Assembly (NCBI GenBank): GCA_947685225.1
Contig: CANTUV010000009.1
Coordinates: 5,208,001 to 5,272,000, forward strand
Direction: 5' to 3'
DNA from: Garcia nutans
Lineage: Eukaryota; Streptophyta; Magnoliopsida; Malpighiales; Euphorbiaceae
Length of the DNA stretch: 64,000 nucleotides
Below are positions 57,001 through 64,000 of this stretch, one piece after another. A program made the position numbers and the translations under genes. The notes under the pieces are model-generated. The model was not told the DNA's origin and did no database searches. It saw only the letters and a program-made list of their open reading frames with translations. Each line of letters opens with the position of its first letter. The stretch's first letter is position 1.

Positions 57001-59975
57001 CTTTTCTTTCCCTTTGAGCAGCTAGGATTCATTATCTATCTCATTTTTTAATTCCTTCTACCCTTGTTCTATAAGATCAGATTGACTTAACCAATTTTTT
57101 GTCCTTTATTCATAGGCTTTCAAAAGAGTTGGTGGTATGATACATAATGGACACGTGGGACGAGGTGTGATTGGTGTCATGGACGTCACTAGTCTAATGG
57201 TAGGCAAGTTTATCTGAAAATTTTATTTGCTGTTATTAAAATCCATAAGTTTGTACACTGTGGACTTATAAGTGGGCAAATATTAGAATCCATTTGCATT
57301 AAAAAAAACCAATTAGTTTGTATTAGTCCAACATCTACTCATAAATACTTAAATGATTTTCGTATTATTTAATGTGCGTGGGATCACTTCCCAACACATC
57401 CCATCAAGTGTAGTTGGATGGCCCAACATCAACAGGCCAGTTCACACTTGCTTACAAATGCATCGGTTGGCATCTTATTTTCAGTTTCAGTCTGATTGAT
57501 ATCATTTGTCCAACAACAGGGGCTTGAACATTAGTTCCAGGATCCTGCCCGTTTGGCCATGAGGCTTTGATATCATTTTAAAGTCCATGGCCTGTACATA
57601 TGTGGTTTTATAAGAGGGCAAATATTTGAAATTTTAGCAAAAAATATGATAAAAAAATGAAAAAAGTGAAATTGGAAGAATGCATTTAACAAAAAAGTGT
57701 GATGAAAAAAAAAAAGAAAATTCATGGCAACTATAATTTTAAATAAAAATATCATGTTCTCCATTTGGAAAACTTGCTACTTATTGGTTCCGAAAGAAAC
57801 CATTGGAAAACAACTTAAACTTGTCTTTGAAAAGTTAGTTATATTTTGGAAAACTTGAAAATTGGTTTCCAATTTCTATTTGGAAAAATGTCACATTTGA
57901 ACACAGCTTTGCTTTCCAGTTTTCTTGAAAAATTTTCCAAAAACTTATCCAATTCTCTGTGAGTAAACACGCCCTTGATATCTCTAAATATAATTGTCCA
58001 GTGCTTTTGCCACTTGGTGTTGCATGGTAAAATACAAAGAAAGAAATGATACTGAAATTTGAATGCTAATATGTTAGTTCTTAAAAGATTTGGAGTATTT
58101 ATATCTCGAGTCTCATTTTTCTGCAATGCAAGACAGATCTTGATTTTGGAAATATACCATTGTCGCTAGCAATTTGCAGCTATGATGGCATGCTCATATG
58201 TAACTTTTTTTGTAGGACTTGTTAAATTTGTGCATCAAATTTGAGTCTGTGGAATTGTATTTTATGCTACTTTGTAAAAAGAACATCCTTCTCTAAGATG
58301 TGTTTGCAAAAAGTAGTTAAGAGATCATTACTAAGATATTTACTGCTAAGAATTGCTATGTGCTGGCAACTAATACTGTATTGCCTTTCCTTTTTATCTC
58401 ATAGGATAATGAGAATGGTTGTGTGTGGGTGCATAGCAATAAGCAAGGTTTTCTAGATTGTGAACCATATGCTCGACTAGAAGAGTGGCTAGGGAAAAAG
58501 GCTGACGAATATTGTGATAAGAATTATGATACTGTGGAGCTGGTAAGGCATTTTTCTCTTTCAATTGCTGGTGATAATTTTATTTCCGTTTTGTCAGGTC
58601 GGTTATCAGTTGTCCATTCCAAATAAATGTTCTATTAAAAGTTTTTTAGGTTAAGAACAACTGAGTAACAATAGGACACAGTGCAGCTGTTAAGGCAATT
58701 TATGGCAAATTGATGGGGAAAACGGTTTCATTTGAAATGCTGGCAACTTTTTTGGTTATTAAATTATATCATGATTAGAATGTCTGCTTCCTCCAGTTCA
58801 GAAATGACTGCAGTTGCAAACTTGCAATATGTTTTTATTATAAACCTAATAATATGCTAAAATCATTTATTTTCTTGTCAACTGCTCTCCAATCTCTGTG
58901 ACTATTGATGTTGTTCTTAACTCTTCCAGAAAAGTGGTGGTTTCCTGTACAAGCCTGACCAGGAATGGGTTCAGTGTGACAAGTGTAGAAAGTGGAGGCT
59001 TTTGAGTTCTGGATTTGACAGCAGGCGTCTACCTACAGAATGGTATCATTGTGTTTTATTATTCCTACTCATGCTACTGCATCTTGCTCTTTTTACATAG
59101 ATATTATGATTCAGTATTCTTCATCACAACTGTGGAAAATTGATTCTTCAAAAATAAGTACTCATGACAAGAAAGAAGTGCTTTTTCTTCCCTCAATTTT
59201 TTCTCTTAAAAAACAGTACATACTTGCCATGACAGTGGCATCAATTTCAGCTTGACTAATTTATATGGGGATATAATTGATGTAGTGGGCCTTGTTGGGC
59301 AGCCTTCTTACTAAATGTCATCCTTCATTAACTGTAGTCCCTTCCCTGTTCCTATTTATTATGTTGTTTTTGGTAACATTAGGACAGAAAATAAAGCATA
59401 AAAAGTAGCATTTCACATGCTTGCACCTTATTAGAAGGAACTCGTACTATTGTATGCCTTTATATGTACATGGCATTTGTTTGATTGCTTGCTTATAACG
59501 TTAGGTTTTGCTATATGGAACCTTTCGAGGGATCATGCGAAACTCCTGAGCAAAAGCTAGAAGAGGGGTTGATTACAGTGTCTGTAAAACGATCTAGATG
59601 TGACAGAATAGACATTGAAGATGATGCGCCAATTACCTCAGAAGGTAACCTATCCGAGTTTTCTTTCATTTGTAAATCATGTTTGAGCCAGATAATCAAA
59701 ACGTTGTTTTGAGCATCAAGTGCGAACCAAGCATAGTTGATTAATTAACTCACCAGTTAATTATCATGTTTCTCAACTTTAATAACAATGAGAACTCCTG
59801 AAAGCATGTACAATGTCACTGGTTGCTCGAATCTTATTTTCTTGATATTTGGCTTGTAGGCGCCAGCAATGAGTGTACCGATAAAACAGAAAAGGAACCT
59901 GAGCAAGGATTGAAGAGACTCAGAAGGGGACTTCCTAGGGCTTCTAAGAAGGCTGGCAAATATTATTCTGGATAG
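48069..59975 (+). CDS. MORC-type GHKL ATPase with CW zinc finger, 15 coding exons, 771 aa
   Basis: Exons: 48069-48099, 48432-48513, 49110-49263, 49678-49816, 49954-50413, 51033-51216, 51449-51550, 51646-51975, 52642-52725, 52818-52976, 57116-57199, 58405-58542, 58930-59042, 59505-59644, 59860-59975. All introns are GT-AG and phases agree, giving 2316 nt to a TAG stop. Order: an N-terminal module (about 1-120, ending VGVAKFESCELYILPP), a low-complexity region with an 18-aa duplicated unit (about 200-245), a GHKL ATPase with N-box ELVDN (277-281), DDGRGM (313-318) and GRFGVGFK (343-350), an S5-like transducer region (about 385-640, with TGTQIYIWNLDEW and GRGVIGVMD), then a CW finger (WVQCDKCRKWR, Cys665/668/689/698) and a basic tail. 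MORC proteins act in chromatin compaction and transposon silencing; CW domains generally read histone H3K4 methylation. Start chosen as the first ATG in frame with exon 2. The exon 4/5 junction has a weak acceptor and is the least certain. Looks functional. Confidence 0.88.
50187..50294 (+). repeat. 18-codon tandem duplication in MORC-like exon 5
   Basis: 'gagcctacaagaagaca' occurs at 50187 and 50241, 54 bp apart. The protein reads HEPTRRHQSCEP then HSCEPTRRHKSC. The His/Cys-rich repeats lie in the linker just before the ATPase domain. The duplication is in frame and leaves the gene open. Confidence 0.8.
53890..55430 (-). mobile_element. RTE-clade LINE fragment, antisense in MORC-like intron 10
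   Basis: Read on the minus strand: pre-RT (LNQVRCIKYKDENVMV and NEDITERWRIYFD, about 55390-55280), RT with DLHKVFINLENAYDKVPRKVLW (about 54910-54845), FPISFWLHQ and ALVWMDELT-like sequence and a decayed FADD (MMFVEDKSI, about 54620-54600), then EVSLNEVALPQSTHFKYIGSI (about 54460-54400) and a short remnant of the C-terminal LTW block (near 54020). The end near 53890-53930 (gcttgagttgaattgac) resembles the tail of the RTE copy at 31750-31795. Much decayed; probably truncated at its 5' end. Confidence 0.8.
55902..56702. mobile_element. MITE-like element in MORC-like intron 10
   Basis: The left end GGCCCGGTTGGTTCAAATTC and the reverse complement of the right end TGCCTCATTTGGTTCAATC form imperfect inverted repeats. 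The interior is AT-rich with palindrome-like arms ('ttggaaatggaatg' near the left, 'attggaatcacccatttc' near the right). GG(G)CC..TTTGGTT ends are common in plant MITEs. A target duplication could not be fixed, so the superfamily is undecided. Confidence 0.55.
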
Positions 59976-60260
59976 ACCTTAAACAGTTTGCACAGATGAG
60001 AAGTGTCCATAATTTTGCAGATTCTACAGATTTAGATCATTTGTATATAAAACTTTTTGCAGTATCATAACCATTACATGAAAATTCAGGTTTGAAGAAG
60101 CTAATCTCTTGCTAGCTGCTATTTTGAATATACTATACCCTCTTTTTGATTATTCACTCGCCAACATTATTCTCATTGTATCTGGAAGTTAATTCAAAAA
60201 TTCTTGTATATATTTTGTCGCCAAATATACTTCTATTAATGTTTTGAAATTAACAGTTTT
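59976..60260 (+). other. Probable 3' untranslated region of the MORC-like gene
   Basis: Moderately complex sequence follows the stop codon to about 60240, after which T-rich and AT-rich intergenic DNA begins. No canonical AATAAA was seen; plant polyadenylation signals are loose, so the end is a guess. Confidence 0.4.
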
Positions 60261-62430
60261 TTTTTATTTATTTTTATTTTTTTTTATCTCTGGTTGAATT
60301 TTGCAAAATTTGAAATATAAAAATGTGTTTTAATGTAGACATTTGGTTAAATTTGCAATGACAATTAATAATTTTGGTAAAAAGATGTTCGTTCATATCA
60401 TGTTAAAAATCAGTGAAAGTCGAGCTGTATGTCAAGTCTTGTAGAATTAATGTGTACATTTTTTTTTAACTTTTGTTTTTTATTTTTAAGATTTTCTGAA
60501 TTTTCATTTCTTTCACCCGACGATCATTAGCTTAAGGTGTAAAATCAATACAAAATTCAAATATTCTATGCCCAAAATTTATAAAATATGTTCAACATAA
60601 ACCAAAACATAAAAGGCAATTGTTTGAAAAATCATTTAGTTCTTTCTATATGTAATAGTTATACTCCTACTTAATTACTATTATGTAATAAAAATATCTT
60701 GTAATGCAATTATACAGTCTAAGTAAATTATAACAATAAAAAGAGAAAAAATTTTCAAACAAAATTAAATAATTAATTGTAAACTTTCACAAATTTATAA
60801 TTTTTTGCATGAACTTTTAATTTTGAAGAAAAATGTTATTAATCTATCAATTTTTTTTACCATCAATTAGTTTTCAGGCTAATTTTCTAGTAGCATAATC
60901 TGATATGGTATTTTTTTACTAATATTATAAAACATAAAATTTATATATGCAAAATGGAAAAAAACTATTATATTGTAAGGTAAATTGCAACAACTTCAGC
61001 CCTGGACCAAACATAAAAAACTAAAAATAAAAACAACCCAAAAATATTGAAAATAGGTTAGAAACAAGGAAATAATGAAAACCTATAATAAAAAAGAAAA
61101 AACCCCAGATTTTGAAGTTTTTATTTTGATTTCTTATTTGTTTATATCGAGATGACTTTTTTGGTTGTTCAACTTTTATTTATTCATTTTATGCTTTATT
61201 TGATGTGGTTAAAATATTACTAACAAAAATAAAATGTTAGATTAGGCAGTTAAAAAATTTGCATAGTGAAAGTTCAAGAATTTTTTAGCAATTAATATTT
61301 TTGGTTTTATATTTTATAGATAGTAGCACTCTTCATGAGGTAGCAATTTGATGATATTTGTTCATACAAAGCATTCGTTAAAAGTTGCAATTAGCAAATG
61401 GAGAGTGTTCTATATATTAAAAATTTTCACAAATGCATAACATTAATTTACACAATAGATATTTTTTTTACTACTTTAGCATGAACTCTCGATATCTAAT
61501 TTAGGATTTAAACTTAAAATCCATGATAGATACCTTATTTTTTTTTCTGCCAAGCTGTTCCCTTGAAAACGCAACTTTGACTTTCATGATAAATGAGGCA
61601 TGAGCCAAATTACAGAGTATGCATACCATCAACTGCCTATATCTATCAAGTGTATATTACAGTAGAAATACTTCTGGAGATGCAAGGAACTGTTTTTTTT
61701 TTTTTTTTTTTTGAATTATCCGGTATGGAGATATTGTCCGACTAATTTAGATTCGCACATTTTTTATATCCAAGAAAGTGCACTTTTAATTACAAAAAGT
61801 TGCCAAGATTATTATCTATGGAGTCTAATGAAACCCATAATAACAAAACTTATAATATCCAAATGGCATGTCAAAACAGCGCCAGTTATTAATACATAAG
61901 GGATGAAATTGTAATTTTCAATCACAAAACAGTTTCCAATAATTGCTAAGCTAAATTTTGTATATATATATATATATATATATCACCTTTCTTCAGTTCT
62001 TTCACTGTCCCATTCATTTAGGTTGTGGACATCAATAACAGAATGTTACCAATTAAACAACAAAATGAAGCATTCATAAGTTTGATTATCATTATTAATT
62101 GTCAACTGTTAGTTTTACACTTGTAATTTACAACAATTCTCAGAAGGAATGGACAAGGATTAATATATCCATAGAAAATAAAATTCCAAAATTAGAATGC
62201 AATACAATCAGAATAATAGAAAGAATGAAGAATATATACAATCTTAATTTAAAAAATTAATAAAGAATGAATTGAATATCTATATTAGCAAATACAAAAA
62301 AAAAATAAAAAATTACTTGTCTTATACAGTAACAACACATATAGTTAATTAAGGAACCAACAGACAAGGAAACATCAGAATTATATCTGCCGCCATGAAC
62401 AGAGAACCAGACATCGTCACAGCTTGTAAT
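60261..62430. other. AT-rich intergenic region between the convergent genes
   Basis: No gene or transposon ends recognised. It contains a poly-T run (about 61691-61712) and a (TA)n microsatellite (61961-61983). The last part presumably includes the 3' untranslated region of the minus-strand TFIIS-like gene. Confidence 0.6.
61961..61983 (+). repeat. (TA)n microsatellite
   Basis: About 11 uninterrupted TA units. Confidence 0.95.
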
Positions 62431-62433
62431 AAA

Positions 62434-63133
62434 CTACCAGTCGAACACTCTGTCATCTTCTTGGTTTCTATGGACAATCCTTTTATTCAAATATCTTTCT
62501 CTTATCTCTTCATTCTCCATCTTCTTTTTATCGCTGGCCATCTCTGAAGCATTCAACTTACCCACTTGCTTTGCTTTTATCTCTCCCACAAGAATCTTTC
62601 CTCTGAAATCTGGGTTCTTTGTATCTTTTATGTTAAACAAGAATGATCTGTGCGTATTACGAAACCCATTATCACAAAGCCCCCACTCCCTAAACAGTGC
62701 ACACTCCACACCCACTGCAACTTCAACAGCCTCATATTTACGAATTGCTCTGTTTTTCTTGGCTTCTTTAAAAACCAAATTCAGAGCATCAACAATTTGT
62801 TGCCGTATCTTGTCTCTGATAGGATTGCCGGTTTTGGAAATTGGAATTTGAACACGATGATCAGCCAGCCTTCTTGAGTGGTTTTGCTTGATTATAAAGC
62901 AATGATTTCCAGATTGTAATGACATCATGTGCAAGAATCTTTACTTTCTTGGAAAAATTATCAAGTGTGAGAGAACAAACACCCTTTGGAACCATAGAAG
63001 AAGCAAGAATATGAACATCACTGATTTGAAAATCTTTTAGGCGACATAATGCAGCCACGCATCTCTCTTCGTCTCCTTCTTCTACCGCTTTCTTTGCCGC
63101 TTCAAACACTTGCTGCAAATATTGTTTCTCCAT
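62434..63133 (-). pseudogene. TFIIS-like gene (LW + TFIIS central domain), frameshifted
   Basis: Read from the ATG at 63131-63133, the first frame (90 codons, to 62861) encodes a TFIIS N-terminal LW domain: FEAAKKAVEEGDEERCVAAL, then DVHILASSMVPKGV and KVKILAHDVITIWKSLLYNQ. The second frame (to the stop at 62434) encodes the TFIIS central domain: DKIRQQIVDALNLVFKE, YEAVEVAVGVECALFREWG, RSFLFNIKDTKNPDFRGKIL and a lysine-rich LNASEMASDKKKMENEEI end. TFIIS helps stalled RNA polymerase II restart; the central domain binds the polymerase and a C-terminal zinc ribbon stimulates cleavage. The zinc ribbon is absent, as the protein ends RVFDW. The two domains overlap in different frames at 62861-62934, so a single indel in the linker breaks the gene. 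Both domains are otherwise intact, so this is a recent pseudogene, a sequence error or a recoded gene. Intronless. Confidence 0.8.
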
Positions 63134-63200
63134 AATTCACTGACTCTGACTCTGTTTGGACAAAATGACTGAAAAATAATGAAACTCTCTTCTGAAAATT

Positions 63201-63210
63201 TATTTTATAG
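63201..63210 (-). promoter_or_regulatory. Possible TATA box of the TFIIS-like gene
   Basis: On the minus strand CTATAAAATA lies about 70-80 bp upstream of the ATG at 63133, a normal distance for a plant core promoter with a short leader. Confidence 0.5.
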
Positions 63211-63214
63211 TTTA

Positions 63215-64000
63215 TGATCATAACCTTCTAACCTAAGGATTAAGCCATTCCTTCTCTGTTCAGGATTAGCCGTTATGGTTAAAGATTTGTTGATTTTTAT
63301 TAATTAATTAGTAGTTTTCGAGATTGATCCATATAGTTGCCGCCTCAAACAAGTTTGGATCTTTCTCTGGAAGAAATTAAGAATAAAAGAATATTTTATT
63401 AAACGTTGTTGTTATCTACTGAATAAACAAGCCATAATAACCTGTTTAAATAAAATAGAATACAGCTGTAGTACCAAAAAAAATAAGGAGTAAATCACTG
63501 AACTATCCTACGTAAACAAACTTATCACTCTTAGGAACTGTATTACAAGACTTATTCAAACGTAGATATATTTACAAAATATTCCTTATCTCTCCAGTGC
63601 TCTAACCTGTAACAACCAACCTTATTACTCCATAGAGATAGATGCGTCCTTGTTGCTCCATAAGTTATTATCTCTGTCATTGGTATGCTGAATATAGCTA
63701 GAACTCAATTCAACACTAAAAGTATTCAATTTTTTTATACCATAGTTAATTACTAAAATAAAATAAAATACAAGTGAATTACTTTTCAATTAATTCAATA
63801 TTTCAATTGAATTGGCTTGATCAATTACAAATTTACACATTATATAGAGGGAGAGAATAATTACTTAATATGCAACTAATTAAATAAAATTTGCACTTAA
63901 ATTTATATATAAAATCAATGTTTTTAAATTTATATATAAATTCAAAGTAGTTTAGAAATTTTTACATATGAAAATTGTAAAATCAAGATATTTATTAGTT
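63215..64000. other. Intergenic DNA, nothing recognised
   Basis: AT-rich sequence upstream of the TFIIS-like gene. No reading frame, RNA gene or repeat was identified. It may include promoter elements of the minus-strand gene. Confidence 0.5.

Larger units (their letters stand above)
52977..57115 (+). other. Intron 10 of the MORC-like gene (4.1 kb, transposon-rich)
   Basis: By far the longest intron of the gene. It holds an antisense RTE LINE (about 53890-55430) and a MITE-like repeat (about 55902-56702). The remaining parts (52977-53890, 55430-55900, 56700-57115) are AT-rich with no recognised feature. Splice sites at both ends are good (gag|gttaga, ttcatag|gct), so the transposons appear to be spliced out. 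Confidence 0.85.

Noticed and set aside
62630..62877. Plus-strand frames of 73 and 75 codons opposite the TFIIS-like gene
   Set aside because: The minus strand encodes recognisable TFIIS domains; these are shadows.
1..64000. tRNA, rRNA or other structured RNA genes
   Set aside because: No stretch with convincing tRNA A/B boxes or rRNA similarity was seen by eye; a dedicated scan was not possible.

Overview
This is a plant nuclear window, most likely dicot: very AT-rich (by eye around 30% GC), with spliced GT-AG genes and layered plant transposons (Ty3/gypsy chromovirus and Tat-type elements, RTE LINEs, RICESLEEPER-type hAT elements, MITEs). I cannot name the species. Roughly the first 45 kb is transposon-derived, and every transposon protein there is broken by stops, frameshifts or deletions. 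The last 17 kb holds two host genes.

Layout. 1-13.3 kb: two degenerate Tekay/Del-like gypsy elements in tandem (A: pol 1-2907; B: gag-pol 6391-10440), separated by one LTR (2953-6202) and closed by another (10504 to about 13320). The two LTRs match only in their 3' halves. 13.4-18.2 kb: non-coding AT-rich repeats, including a degenerate minisatellite, a 1.3-kb tandem duplication, and a dispersed repeat that recurs at 45.5 kb. 18.2-25.2 kb: a Tat/Ogre-type gypsy element with two RNase H domains, interrupted by about 0.8 kb of unknown sequence and by a probable Copia-type LTR. 25.2-44.8 kb: LTRs of a third gypsy family (C) enclosing an RTE LINE (about 27.23-31.80 kb) that itself carries a 2.27-kb hAT-type element (28864-31135). 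The 3' LTR of C (33975-44804) is split by a short LINE-like retroelement, whose target duplication is split in turn by a 7.6-kb hAT element (34342-41990) that carries its own MITE and a decayed transposase gene. This gives a readable order of insertion.

47.3-60.2 kb: an apparently intact plus-strand gene for a MORC-type GHKL ATPase with a C-terminal CW zinc finger. I could join 15 coding exons in frame (2316 nt, 771 aa). Its 4.1-kb intron 10 contains an antisense RTE LINE and a MITE-like element. 62.4-63.1 kb: an intronless minus-strand TFIIS-like gene (N-terminal LW and central domains, no zinc ribbon) with one frameshift in the linker. The two host genes are not obviously linked in function beyond both acting on chromatin or transcription.

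No wholly new system is evident. The most interesting points are the CW-bearing MORC with an unassigned N-terminal module and a transposon-filled intron, the datable nested insertions, the mosaic LTRs, and the in-frame duplication of an RTE reverse-transcriptase core.
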